Source of the DNA: Patagioenas fasciata
Lineage: Eukaryota > Chordata > Aves > Columbiformes > Columbidae
Assembly (NCBI RefSeq): GCF_037038585.1
Contig: NC_092520.1
Span: 7,890,501-7,954,500, forward strand
Direction of reading: 5' to 3'
DNA length: 64,000 nt
Below, piece after piece: positions 1-10,950 of this stretch. Both the position numbers and the translations under genes were made by a program. Position 1 is the first letter of the stretch, and each line of letters begins with the position of its first letter. The notes beneath the pieces were generated by a model. It made no database searches. It was not told the DNA's origin and saw nothing but the letters and a program-made list of their open reading frames with translations.

Positions 1-2031
1 GTTTGTTGAACTGTATGTACCACAGAACCAAGTGCCGTCAGGGTTAAACTGCATGGCTGCGCTACCTTCATTTAATAGTATTTCTCCACCTGACAGCCAC
101 TTGAAGAATATTTAGCATTTAAATAAGAAACAATTTCACGCACGGTTCTCTGTTAGTCCTTTACAGTTCAACTCCAGTGCTGTGACTCTTAGTACCCTGT
201 AAATTAAAGTCTTTCTCTTTCTTCTGAATAGTGGAGCAGCACCAGGGAGGGAAAAACAAATTGGTGTTTCTGCATCTCTAGATGCCTGGAGAGAGGATCT
301 CAAAGGAAATGTAGGGAACCATCTTCCAACACTTGGCACCTCTTGGTACTCCCAGATTAACAGATTTCTTATGTCACTTATCAAAACTGCAATCAGTTTT
401 CCCTGTGAAACCCAGAGATCTTTTGGAAATCACAAAGCCTTTTGTAAATTTACTGATTTTTTTTTTTTAAATGATCTTCTCTAGAGCTTGTAGTTAAGAG
501 ATTTTCTGTTAGAATCAACAATATTGTTGATAGTGTTGTGTTTGCTATTAAGCTGTAGATGTCTCAGGGATATATTAGGTATGAGGGTTCAGATGGGCTC
601 TGTGTTTAAAGAATGTCTAAAATTGTATGTTGACGAGTAGCTGATTCTACATTTTTTCACTCAGTCTAATGGGATATGCAGATTTAGAGAAATAATTCTG
701 CCTTTGTTCATTAGCAGGAGGATGCCAGGAGCAGGAGTGGGGCGGGCACAGGGAGATGAGGGTGTCATTTGCTGGGGGCTGTGGAATACATTGTAATGTT
801 GAGATTCAGCATAAAAAGTGATACATATAGATGATACAATTAGTGCTTTTTTGATTCTTGTCTACAGCTGGTCCCTTGGTATTCTTTTGGCAGTAGTTCA
901 AACCTGGAGCAGTCAGAAGTCCATCAGTTGAGGTTGTACATTAGACACATGCCATTCTTCAAAAAAAATGCAACAAAAATTGTGATGCGTAATCTGCGAC
1001 TGGCTGGTTTTCACTAAAACGGTGAAGGATGCAACTGAAACCTGTTCTAACTCAGATTTTCCAACAGGGAGGCAGCATTTGTGAGCAGTTTGGTACAGCT
1101 GGTAGGAGGCCAACAACTTGTAAAACCTCACCCTTTCACTTGTTGAGCTGTACAAGGTGCATTGTGCCCAGCCTAGGAAATGGGGAACGGAAGGAGCGTT
1201 TCCACATTTCCGTGAGGGCACTGCTTCATGTGCCAGCGTGCTAGAATTTACTGACAGCATCTTGGTGTCCTGCAGAATTTTGAAGCAGTTTCAGTCTTTA
1301 ACTTACTTTTGAAAACTTTTTTTTTTGTTTTCCTCCTAGTTATTTAAGGAGAATTAGACAGTGTACAACTGAAAAGTTCCCTTTTTTATGAAGACACCAC
1401 CTTTCTTGCCTGAGGAGTCTATAGCTGACCTTTGACATAACCAATGCTGAATACTTAAAATACCTATTTGCACTTTGTGTCTTCATCAGTTATGATAGAA
1501 ACAAATATTGGTCTTTGCAACTTACTAAAATCTTAGTGAAAATACTGTGATAACAGCCTTCTCTCCAATGCACAGAGTGACCTTTGGAAGAGCCTGAATG
1601 GGGTCATCTCATGCCAGAACTTCTGTGCTAGCAGAATAGAGGAAAGTTCAGGGAGAAAAATACTCAGATTTTGACAAATCTCTAGAAAAACCTTGCCTTG
1701 AGCCCTCGCCCCCCCTTTTTTTTTAATCACTGTGATTTGCATTATGAAGCAAAGACCCTTTTTCATTTATACTCATTTATACAGCTCCCAAAAGATGTAG
1801 CATCACCTTAGAGCCAAACACTAAGCATGCAATATAAATGCTTTTTCTTCCTCTCATTTCCAAAGAAATCACCTGTCCTTACAAAGCTGCTATTCGTGTG
1901 TATACTCTAAACTGGACAAAATGAAACACTTCACTTGCATTTAAGTTCAGAACTGAGAAGAATGACAATGCAGAGTCTTTAGCTTTTGTTTTTCTATTAA
2001 AAATGACTGCAAGCAACAACATCTTTCTTTG
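1..2031. other. Unique sequence downstream of TMEM126A
   Basis: No gene, CR1 copy or LTR is recognised here. The open frames are short and none resembles a known protein. The human neighbour on this side is, from memory, CREBZF, which ends tail to tail with TMEM126A. Part of its 3' UTR could lie here, but nothing in the sequence proves it. Confidence 0.4.
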
Positions 2032-2037
2032 TTTATT
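2032..2037 (-). terminator. TMEM126A: Poly(A) signal of TMEM126A
   Basis: The plus strand reads tttatt, so the minus strand carries a canonical AATAAA. It lies about 30 bases past the TMEM126A stop codon at 2066-2068 and would give a very short 3' UTR. It is the only canonical AATAAA I found on this strand between the stop and the window edge, although ATTAAA variants occur near 1722 and 70. Confidence 0.6.
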
Positions 2038-2065
2038 ATGGTTACTTATCCAAAATGGCTTAACT

Positions 2066-2270
2066 TCATGCTTCTAACTCTTCAGGATCCCTCCTAGTGT
2101 TCATCTGCTCCAGTATTTTGATGTATATTCCATGATGTTTAGTGGCAAGATATATTCCGGTTAGAGCCTGTACAAGTACAGCCCAACTCATCTTTCTAAA
2201 GACAGGCCGAGCAACTGTGAGCCAGAAGCGAAATAGATTTTCTCTCCCTGGCAAGGGAGATGACGAATAC
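2066..2270 (-). CDS. TMEM126A: TMEM126A exon 5 (last coding exon)
   Basis: The acceptor reads TTTAG followed by GTATTCG on the minus strand. The first base completes an Arg codon split with exon 4. The exon encodes residues 143-209, including the conserved RPVFRKM motif and the fourth hydrophobic segment, and ends in TGA at 2068-2066. Confidence 0.93.
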
Positions 2271-5200
2271 CTAAACGACATAAACAGTGGTAGAAACTTC
2301 TTTTTTCCATCCAATTTAAGCACCAATAATTAACAACAAAGTCATTGCAAATATTTAGGTAGCTATTAATTCTCTCCTTCCAAGGTAAATTCACCTGGTG
2401 GGACTGAGCTTTCTGGATAAATGCCATAAACCATCCTGACCACAGTACTGATGTCTCACCATCCCCTCACTGCTCTGACCCAATCCACAGAATTACACCT
2501 CCCAGGGAGTTGGGCTGCTGGGCTCTGCCCTGGGTCGGTCACGTCTCTTGACTGAACAGCCAAACAGGACTAAGCAGCAGTCGGTACCACTTGGCACGGC
2601 AGCAGCCACCATCTGGTGTACCCAGGAGGCCACAAAAGTGATCAGAGGGTTGGAACAGCTCTGCTGGGAGGACAGGCTGAGAGAGTTGGGGCTGTTCAGC
2701 CTGGAGAAGAGAAGCTCCAGGGAGAGCTTATTGTGGCCTTTCAGTGCTTAAAAGGGGTTGGTAAGAAAGATGGGAACAGATGTTTTAGCACGGCCTGTTG
2801 GGACAGGACAAGGGGTAATGATTTTAAACTAAAGGAGGGGGGATTCACGCCGGACATGAGGAAGGAATTTTGACCCTGAGGGTGGTGAGAGCCTGTCCCA
2901 GGTTGGCCAGAGAGGTGGTGGATGCCCCATCCCTGGAGACATCCCAGGCCAGGCTGGATGGGGCTCTGAGCAACGTGATCTGGGTGAAGATGTCCCTGCT
3001 CATGGCAAGGGTGGCACTGGATGAGCTGTGAAGGTCCTTTCCAACCCAAACTGTTCTGTGATTCTGTGATCACGGGTGGCTTCTCAGGTTCCAGTTACAC
3101 CCAAGTGCTTTACAGTGTATCAGTTTGCAGATGTTGTTGCACTTTGGAGGCTTCGTGTAGCTCTTACTAACTGTGCCTTGTAATTACAGGACCTTAACGC
3201 AAATCCCCTTCCATGTACTAAAAGCCTACAATAAGATCACAGAATCACAGAATGTCAGGGATTGGAAGGGACCTCAAAAGCTCATCCAGTCCAATGCCCC
3301 TGCTGGAGCAGGAACACCCAGATGAGGTTACACAGGAAGGTGTCCAGGTGGGTTTGAATGTCTCCAGAATAGGAGACTCCACAACCCCCTGGGCAGCCTG
3401 GTCCAGTGTTCTGACACCCTTACTGAGAAGTTTCTTCTCAAATTTAAGTGGAACCTTTCGTGTTCCAGTTTGAACCCATTACCCCTTGTCCTATCATTGG
3501 TTGTCACCGAGAAGAACCTGGCTTCATCCTCCTGACACTCACCCTTTATATATTTGTAAATATTATTAAGGTCACCCCCCAGTCTCCTCCAGGCTCAAGA
3601 GCCCCAGCTCCCTCAGCCTTTCCTCACACGGGAGATGCTCCACTCCATCATCTTTGTTGCCCTGCGCTGGAGTCTCTCCAGCAGTTCCCTGTCCTTCTGG
3701 AACTGAGGGGCCCAGAACTGAACAATATTCCAGATGTGGTCTCACCAGGGCAGAGCAGAGGGGCAGGAGAACCTCTCTGACCTACTGACCACCCCTCTTC
3801 TAATCCACCCCAGGTACCATTGGCCTTCCTGGCCACAAGGGCACAGTGCTGGCTCATGGTCATCCTGCTGTCCACCAGGAGCCCCAGGTCCCTTTCCCCT
3901 ACACTGGTGTGCAGCGACTATAAATCCACAGAATTTAAACTGAGAACTGACGATTTGACCAACAAATCCTTTTGACAAACAAATACACTTCACTCATTGC
4001 AAGTTGACGAGACGTACCTGGCTGCCAGGCTTGCGTTCATGGGGAGAGCCAGGAACACCGGGTAGAGCCCACCCACAGCAGCCCCTATCAACCCTCCTCT
4101 GACCACAGTGCAGACCTCGCAGCTTAGCTCACCTGCGTGACAAGCGATAGTTCACTGTCAATAGTCACATAGTTCAAGAATTTATCACTTCAAAGTTGAC
4201 CTTCAAGTGAAATCATACAGATGGGGGAAACCCAACTGCTTTGTTGCAGTCACTTTTACATGACCACGTGAAAAATCCTAAAAATCAGTGATGCGTAGCA
4301 GAATTTTTTAATAAACATAAATACACATACATATCTCCTTTCCCACTCCAAGGACTCACTGCTGCTCCTTGTGTTACATAACCCGTTTTTCAAACCCTGC
4401 TTTACAAAGTGATGTTTTTCACCACCACAGCAATTCAAAGTGGCTGTTCAGCAGAGAGGAAAAGCTCCTCTAGTGTTACATTGTGTGCAAAAGCAAAACC
4501 GTTTTAGAAAAAGACAAGGAATAATGAGGTTTTTACCTGAAAATAAAGGTTCACGCACAAAAACTTCATAAACCGCTGCTGTTGAAAGAAACGGAATAAC
4601 AGCCATTGGCAAAGCAGAGATGAAGGCAGCTCGTCTGACGTGGAGGATGTTCCTGAAGAAGTTATTTCCTGCTAAGCCACATAAGCTTGAGTTTGCCGCA
4701 AGGAAGTATGATCCATGGTTACAGAGGTTCCTGTGAAAGAAGGAAAGTCGCTTCAGCAATTGAGAACTGTAAAAAAAAATGGTTTACTCAGCGCTACAAT
4801 TCACTTCTGAATATCCTACAGTAAGAGGTCAGAGGTGTAAATCTCTTGTTGGTGCAAAATGGAGAGTAACTACTTTCAAAAGCAACCAGTACGGCGTCCT
4901 TTCTCTATGTCCGAGTTTACACACACCTCAAGAATGAAGTGACAGAAAGGCTAAGCAGCTTTTTCTACAGTTTTGTTTTAATTATGGCTAATGGAAACTT
5001 CATGAAATCTGCTCTCCTAATTAGCAAGTTTCTAAGGAGAATGAAACTTTAAATGAAACTTTAGAAATGTACATATATAATCCTGTAATCATCCTTGTTT
5101 CTAGCAAGTGTAGAGTCTTGCATCTGGGCAGGAACAACCCCAGGTTCCAGTATAAGCTGGGGAATGACCTATTAGAGAGCAGTGTAGGGGAAAGGGAGCT

Positions 5201-8200
5201 GGGGGTCCTGGTGAACAGCAGGATGACCATGAGCCAGCACTGGGCCCTTGTGGCCAGGAAGGCCAATGGCATCCTCGGGTGTATTACAATGGGGGTGGTC
5301 AGTAGATCGAGAGAGGTCCTCCTTCCCCTCTACTCTGCCCTAGTGAGACCACACCTGGAATATTGTGTCCAGTTCTGGGCCCCTCAGTTCCAGAAGGACA
5401 GGGAACTGCTGGAGAGAGTCCAGCGCAGAGCTACAAAGATGATGAAGGGAGTGGAGCATCTCCCTTATGAGGAAAGGCTGAGGAAGCTGGGGCTCTGGAG
5501 CTAGGAGCAGACTGAGGGGTGACCTTATTAATGTTTGCAGATATATAAAGGGTGAGTGTCAGGAGAATGGAGCCAGGCTCTTCTTCGTGACAACCAATGA
5601 TAGGACAAGGGGTAATGGGTTCAAACTGGAACACAAGAGGTTCCACTTAAATTTGAGAAGAAACTTCTTCTCAGTGAGGGTGACAGAGCCTGGACCAGGC
5701 TGCCCAGGGAGGTTGTGGAGTCTCCTACTCTGGAGACATTCAAACCCGCCTGGACACCTTCCTGTGTAACCTCATCTGGGTGTTCCTGCTCCAGCAGGGG
5801 GATTGGACTGGATGAGCTTTTGAGGTCCCTTCCAATCCCTGACATTCTGAGATTCTGTGCTGGCAGAGCATTTGCAGCAATCCTGCAGCCTTCCTCACAT
5901 GCATGGAACACGGGAATTTAAGGTCCTACCTTGCTGGGAGGTCATACCAGTTAAAGGTTAAATACTGGTTTACAGAACTGGAGCTTCTCTTCTTCCCTTG
6001 ATAACGGACTGGATTCTGTTCTCTACCATGTTTTTAACACTGTGTTTAGAGCAACTACTCCCGTTGCAATCTGTCACATGGTGAAGGCAGAACAAAATGA
6101 AGCCTGGTCAGAGACGGTCAGCATTTAATATCTCGACAAACAGCTTCCACTTGAGTCTGTTCCATCACAGCAGGTAACGCAAGAGAGGGTTTCAAACACC
6201 GTGCCAGTTTTACAAGCCTGATAAACAGCTTATGGTTGATTTCAATTGCCTCAGACAAGGAAGTTGTGCATTACCTGCAGTGTTATACCTGCCATAAATG
6301 GTTAGTGGAAACAACTCTTTGCTTCAGTTTTTCACAAATCTAAATTTCTCAGAATGATAACTATTGCCAGGCAAAGCCATGAACTGGAAGGCACTCCAAT
6401 TCTGAGGCTGTGCCAATATTACTATATGAAAAGTGTATTTTTAAAATGCATCGTAAGTTGGATTTACCACAAACACCCCAAAGAAAATAAAATGCTTAAC
6501 CGGTCGGTCACAAAATTTACGCTAGGCCAAATGTCATATTTATTTGCAAACTTGTCAAATGGCTAAGCCATTTACCAGTTAAAATACATGATTTTTTAAA
6601 AAATCCACCTGTTTAAAACTCTTCCACATTTTAATGCTTAGAGTAACATTAAGCACTGATAAACCATTTAAAAAAGAGACTTCAGAGATGTAGGTGCTAA
6701 TTCTGCAAAATCTAAACCATCAAAACCACCTGATATCAGTGACACCAACTATTTCTCATTTTCAACAGGAAATACTTTCATTCTTGGTTCATAGCAGATT
6801 TTCAAATATGAAAACAGGCTACCAACAATACCATTCTGATACTGCATAGCAAAAGAACTTGTCTGGTCAGATCTCTCTTGCCCTTTTTTAGGAGCCATGT
6901 TTCTTTTCTTGGGATTTTAAAAATAAAAGGGCTTTTTTGCTTTTCAAATCACCATTCTCCCGATACTGGCTGTCACTCTCAGAGATGTCCCCTGAGTACA
7001 GATTCTGCAAACCACCCATTTCATTCCACTGGTATTTTTAAAATCACAGGCAGTGAATCGCACGTGTGCGTATACATATGCGTAGAGGACCGCGACTAAT
7101 TGAGTAGCATATCTGAGAATCCAAACTAGAGCACACGAACGTACCCAGCACCAGCGGAATCTACTCAGTTACTGACATACAGAACTGCTACACTGCAGGA
7201 AAGAAAGGGAGGATGGAATGACTGGGTGGTATTTTTTCTTTTAATACTAACTCCCTAGTTTTAAAACCAAGAACTTTGGTGAGCAACTCTCAGCCTGACT
7301 GCAGGATGGTTCCTCTTCCCTTCCATCCACCAGCAATCTCCCCTCTGGATATACAAACTTAAACTCCTGCCAGGGCAGTTTAAAATAAAGCCACACACCC
7401 CAGCACCTATTTCTTTCCAAAGCCCAGCAGTCCCCAGGTACAAAGATGTTGCCACCTCACCACTGAGGAATCTGCCTCCCCGTGAGCTCCTCAGCATTTC
7501 TGGGGAAGGGGAAGTGTTGTAAGGTCAATGTGAGGATGGCAGATCCTACACAAAGCTCTGACTCTTAACGGGAGGGATAAAACCTCAACCTTACAGAACC
7601 AGCTCAGGGTCAGTGAGGTTTTGCAGTGAAATGCAATATCACAAAACACAATAAGGCTGTTTGCGAGGCCCAGAAGGCATTTAGCTGTTTCTGTGCTGCA
7701 CAGAACCCTGCTGATGAGCCTGCATGACTCTGGCTGACTCGTCCACCGCCACCTGGACACCTCAGCCTCGCCTTCCTGAAAGGGAGAGCAGTGCACAACA
7801 AAATGGAGGAACTGGCAGGTTGATGCTCGCTCAGTTCTGGCCCCAGGCCAGCCCTGTGGGACACAAGATGACTCCTGCAGCATCACAAGAGTATCTGCCT
7901 TATGCTCTCCAACATTTCAGTTTCCTGGAAGATCTATCAGCTCTAGCACAGGGCTGTATGAACGCTCAGAGCCAGTGTGGGCTGATCAGCCATCCCAGGA
8001 CCTTAAGCACTGGGGAACATGTGCCAGAAACCAGGCGAGCAGGACCAGAGATAACAGTGAACTAACCATATTTAAAAAACAAAAAAACAAGTTTTCTGCT
8101 CTGGACAGGAAAATGCATCTTCACAATTATATATTTTTATAACTGTAAGGAAGATTTGCAATTCAAGAGTAAGGGAAAAGAAAAGCCTCCAAAAGACTTG

Positions 8201-8360
8201 AAATGTTTGATGCACTTATCTTCATTTATTTTACCAGCACTTACTGATCTGCTTTAGGAAGCTCATTGAATATCTTTTGTATGATTTCCATCCGCTTAAA
8301 TCTTTCCAAAAATAGTCTTTGCTGCGGAGTATCTACTTCAAGAAATTCTCTTCCTGTCAT
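2066..8360 (-). CDS. TMEM126A: TMEM126A-type mitochondrial inner-membrane protein (four coding exons)
   Basis: The coding sequence joins 8360-8245, 4730-4537, 4132-4018 and 2270-2066. The phases (2, 1, 2) fit exactly and give 209 residues; human TMEM126A has about 195. Recognisable conserved stretches are LPKADQNLCNHGS (about 33-45), [16 protein letters not shown] (53-68), [12 protein letters not shown] (78-89), [11 protein letters not shown] (124-134) and RPVFRKM (163-169). Four hydrophobic segments lie near 47-64, 73-93, 113-135 and 169-185, as expected for the family (DUF1370). In humans TMEM126A sits in the mitochondrial inner membrane, takes part in complex I assembly and is mutated in optic atrophy 7. 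Its paralogue TMEM126B belongs to the MCIA assembly complex. Only one copy is seen here, so this gene may be co-orthologous to both; the A symbol rests on remembered similarity. The start is the first ATG of exon 2, nine bases after the acceptor. Confidence 0.93.
2622..3071 (+). mobile_element. CR1 LINE fragment, 3' end, type B tail
   Basis: The sequence shows the 3' end of CR1: 'tggcactggatgagctgtga', then 'aaggtcctttccaaccc' and the tail ttctgtgattctgtgat. The upstream part decodes to broken ORF2 C-terminus. It is 5'-truncated and matches the copies at 28069, 35289 and 51724. Confidence 0.9.
3236..3907 (-). mobile_element. CR1 LINE fragment, type A tail, minus orientation
   Basis: The copy starts with the reversed tail 'cacagaatcacagaatgtca', followed by 'gggattggaagggacc'. 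It runs about 670 bp into ORF2 before similarity to the other copies stops near 'ctacactg'. It lies sense to TMEM126A within intron 4. Unlike most type A copies it keeps the in-frame H-W codons near the ORF2 end. Confidence 0.92.
4018..4132 (-). CDS. TMEM126A: TMEM126A exon 4
   Basis: The acceptor is TCACGCAG before GTGAGC and the donor is GCCAG before GTACGTC. The exon encodes residues 105-141 and completes Gly104. The stretch [11 protein letters not shown] and the spaced cysteines in SCEVC align with the human protein from memory. The frame is too short to stand out by length, and it was found by following the splice phases. Confidence 0.92.
4133..4536 (-). other. TMEM126A: TMEM126A intron 3
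   Basis: This short 404-base intron begins GTAAAA after TTTTCAG and ends CACGCAG. No repeat or other feature was seen in it. Confidence 0.85.
4537..4730 (-). CDS. TMEM126A: TMEM126A exon 3
   Basis: The acceptor is TTTCACAG before GAACCTC and the donor is TTTTCAG before GTAAAA. The exon completes Gln39 and encodes residues 40-103, with the conserved SSLCGL and [12 protein letters not shown] motifs and hydrophobic segments one and two. Confidence 0.94.
4731..8244 (-). other. TMEM126A: TMEM126A intron 2
   Basis: The intron starts GTAAGT at 8244 and ends CACAG at 4731. It contains one plus-oriented CR1 copy (5104-5859). The stretch 5860-8240 shows no recognised repeat or gene; its open frames, up to 131 codons near 7491-7886, have no recognisable similarity. 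Confidence 0.85.
5104..5859 (+). mobile_element. CR1 LINE fragment, type A tail
   Basis: About 755 bp of the CR1 3' part, from the ORF2 region reading [19 protein letters not shown] to the tail 'cattctgagattctgtg'. ORF2 is interrupted by an in-frame stop near 5502. The copy also carries the one-base deletion in 'gagcctggaccaggctg' shared with four other copies. It lies antisense to TMEM126A in intron 2. Confidence 0.93.
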
Positions 8361-8369
8361 CTTGAAGTC
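8245..8369 (-). CDS. TMEM126A: TMEM126A exon 2 (first coding exon)
   Basis: The acceptor TGATCCAG is followed by GACTTCAAG and the start codon at 8360-8358. The donor reads GATCA then GTAAGTG. The exon encodes residues 1-38 plus two bases. The open frame runs on upstream of the ATG, but that part lies in the intron. Confidence 0.9.
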
Positions 8370-8964
8370 CTGGATCACACGGAACAAACAAACAAATGCA
8401 ATCAAAGTTACACAGCCCCGGCACGTATCAAATAAACATTCAGACTTTTTTTGGCACCACGCAATCACAAATGCATTTCCTATTTTTCATGGCAGACTTT
8501 TCAGATGCAAAGGGCACAATCCAGCTACAGGAATCTATGATATTTATGACTACACAAACTCTACCAAACTGCTTTCTTCAGTGATGTTGCAGCTGTGGTT
8601 TGGCAGTTGCTCTGAGGCAACGTAAGTACTTGCTGTGATGAAAATGGACCATCTAATTCTCCAGATACTCCTGCCCAAGCACCTGCAGCCCTGGGGCCAC
8701 ACAGCAGCTTGGTTCAGGAAACACAAAGGTGAAAACTGCTCAGAGGAACAACAGGCACTGTACTTGTTTCTTCCAGCCAGATCACCTTCTAACACAACGA
8801 GCCCTAACGCCAGCAGCACAAGGGAAGACACTAACAGGACAACCGCTTTTGGCAATACTCCAGGTTTAAATTGAATTAACCATCAAATAGAACCATAAAG
8901 AAAAAAAAATCCAGAGTTTGTAAAGATTTAAGGAAATCACGAAGATATCTCCTCTGCTTTTATA

Positions 8965-9815
8965 TTCCACAGCTAAGGACACTCTTTATTGGTACTCTTA
9001 GCCAGGGACATATTGAAGTCAAAGTGTACAGCTGTTTACGCGGCAAGGTTTTGGTAGTGGGGGGGCATACAAGGGTGGCATTTGTGAGCAGATGCCAGAA
9101 GCTGCCCCCATGTCCGACAGAGCCAATGCCACCAGCTCCAAGATCGACCCACGTTGAGCCCATCGGTGACACTGGTTGCACCGCTCTGATAAAATATTTG
9201 AGAAGGGTTAAAAACTGCTGCAGAACAGCAGCTGAGAGAGAGGACTGAGAATATGTGAGAGAAACAACTCTGCAGTCAGTGCAGAAGGAGGGCAGGAGGT
9301 GCTCCTGGCAGCCCGTGGTGCAGAACATGGTGAGCCTGGCTGTTCCCTGCAGCCCATGGAGGTCCATGGTGGAGCAGATCTCCACCTGCAGCCCAGAGAG
9401 GACCCCATGCTGGAGCAGGGGGATGGCCAAAGAAGACTGTGACCCTGTAGGAAGCCTATGCTGGAGCAGGTTTGCTGGCAGGACTCGTGACTCTGTGGGG
9501 GACCCAGGCTGGAGCAGTCTGTTCCTGAAGGACTGCACCCTGTGGAAGAGATCAATGCTGGAACAGTTCATGAAGAACTGTCTCTCTTGGGAGGGACCCC
9601 ACACTGGAGCAGGGGCAGAGTGTGATGAGCAGCAGAGATGTTTGATGAACTGACCACAACCCCCATTCCCCACCTACCTGCACTGCTCGGTGGGAAGAGG
9701 AAGAAAAATCAGGAGCGAAGTTGAGCCTGAAAAGATGGGGGGGAAGGTCTTTTAAGATTTGTTCTTGTTTCTCATTATCCTCTTCTGTTTAACTGGCAAT
9801 AAACTAAAGAGAGAG
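8965..9815 (+). mobile_element. ERV-type LTR, 5' portion
   Basis: I recognise this from memory as a widespread bird retroviral LTR: 'cactctttattggtactctt', 'cccccatgtccgacagagcc', a TATA-like 'gataaaatatttgag', then a series of TGGAGCAG units, and AATAAA at 9798-9803. The 5' end is approximate and no target duplication was found. Family name (ERVL-like) is an inference. The two long opposed open frames here (about 237 and 132 codons) come from stop-poor repeat sequence and are not genes. Confidence 0.65.
9370..9612 (+). repeat. Degenerate ~48-bp tandem units inside the LTR
   Basis: The motif TGGAGCAG (once TGGAACAG) recurs at 9370, 9411, 9462, 9510, 9559 and 9605, spaced 41 to 51 bases apart. 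The flanks share words such as 'ccctgtggaag' and 'gaccccatgc', so this looks like a decayed tandem duplication. Confidence 0.7.
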
Positions 9816-10324
9816 ACCACACCTGGAATATTGTGTCCAGTTCTGGGCCCCTCAGTTCCAGAAGGACAGGGAACTGCTGGAGAGAGTCCAGCGCAGGGCA
9901 ACAAAGATGCTGAAGGGAGTGGAGCATCTCCCGTGTGAGGAAAGGCTGAGGGAGCTGGGGCTCTGGAGCTTGGAGGAGACTGAGGGGTGACCTCATTAAT
10001 GTTTACAAATATATAAAGGGTGAGTGTCAGGAGGATGAAGCCAGGCTCTTCTTGGAGACAACCAATGGTACGACAAGTAGTAATGGGTTCAAACTGGAAC
10101 ACAAGAGGTTCCACTTAAATTTGAGAAGAAACTTCTTCTCAGTGAGGGTGACAGAGCCTGGCCCAGGCTGCCCAGGGAGGTTGTGGAGTCTCCTTCTCTG
10201 CAGACATTCAAACCCGCCTGGACACCTTCCTGTGGAACCTCAGCTGGGTGTTCCTGCTCCAGCAGGGGGATTGGACTGGATGAGCTTTTGAGGTCCCTTC
10301 CAATCCCTGACATTCTGGGATTCT
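9816..10324 (+). mobile_element. CR1 LINE fragment inserted in the LTR, type A tail
   Basis: It runs from 'gagaccacacctggaatatt' to the tail 'cattctgggattct'. It carries the one-base deletion in 'gagcctggcccaggctg'. It sits between two parts of the same LTR and is therefore younger than the LTR. Confidence 0.92.
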
Positions 10325-10465
10325 ATTTTCCCTAAAATCTAGTCTGTTTTGCCTGTAATGACAACTGGTGAACAATCTCTCTGTCCTTATGTCAACCCAC
10401 GACCTTTTCTTCATCTCTTCTCCCTCTGTTGTGCTGAGGGGAGTCAGCAGCTCTGTGGGCACCTA
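10325..10465 (+). mobile_element. ERV-type LTR, 3' portion after the CR1
   Basis: The words 'agtctgttttgcctgtaatg', 'ccttatgtcaacccacga' and 'gtgggcacct' are, from memory, the continuation of the bird LTR that breaks off at about 9815. It ends roughly 90 bases before the TMEM126A exon 1 donor. Confidence 0.55.
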
Positions 10466-10557
10466 TTAAACCTTGTAATTAGTGATTCAAATGCTTTTTT
10501 CTCCACATTTTTTCCCAGATGAAAGTGTCCCAGATTTACTTTGCTATTCATACTTAC

Positions 10558-10950
10558 CTGAGGTTTCTTTCACAATCCGGGATCGGCGGGGCCTGCTACA
10601 GCCTTGAGTCCTTTGGCTTCCACCCTGCCCGGGAGAAAGGTCCCCAAACCTGTTCTTTACGTCAACCGGATGGACATGACGTCACGGGACTCCCCTCCCC
10701 CAGCCTCCGGGTTTTAACCCCCACCGACAGCCGTTAGCGACCGTTACCGACGACCGTTAACCCGCTCAGCGCCGTCCCCGTACCGCGTTCGCCCTCACGG
10801 CCTTCCCGCCAGGGCCGGTCTGTGACCTGCCCGACCTTGAGCTGTCCCGGCACCGCCGCCGCTCCCGCCCTTACCGACCTGCTCCCGCCGCCTACAACAT
10901 GGCTCCTCCCGCCTCACGCCCCCCTTGTGGGCGCCGCCATCTTACCCGCC
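10558..10950 (-). other. TMEM126A: TMEM126A exon 1, non-coding (start approximate)
   Basis: A perfect donor, CAG followed by GTAAGT, lies at 10560-10552 on the minus strand at the edge of the CpG island. It would join to the exon 2 acceptor at 8370, nine bases before the start codon. The transcription start is inferred near 10945-10955, where the minus strand reads AAGATGGCGGC, a YY1-type site typical of starts in such promoters. Confidence 0.65.

Larger units (their letters stand above)
2271..4017 (-). other. TMEM126A: TMEM126A intron 4
   Basis: The intron starts GTACGT and ends TTTAG. It holds two CR1 copies of different subfamilies, at about 2622-3071 (antisense to the gene) and 3236-3907 (sense to the gene). 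The remainder is unique sequence. Confidence 0.85.
8370..10557 (-). other. TMEM126A: TMEM126A intron 1
   Basis: The intron runs from the GTAAGT donor at 10557 to the acceptor at 8370. It holds an ERV-type LTR (about 8965-9815 and 10325-10465) that is split by a CR1 copy. The part 8370-8960 is unique apart from a hydrophobic open frame at 8855-8550 that lacks supporting splice context. Confidence 0.8.

Noticed and set aside
8550-8855. Hydrophobic 101-codon minus frame in TMEM126A intron 1
   Set aside because: The N-terminus looks like a signal anchor, but the frame has no matching splice sites, and the gene already joins exon 1 to exon 2 correctly without it.
8960-9673. 237-codon minus open frame
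   Set aside because: It is antisense to the LTR and its tandem units, composition is Ser/Leu/Gly rich with no domain, and the length comes from a GC-rich stop-poor repeat.
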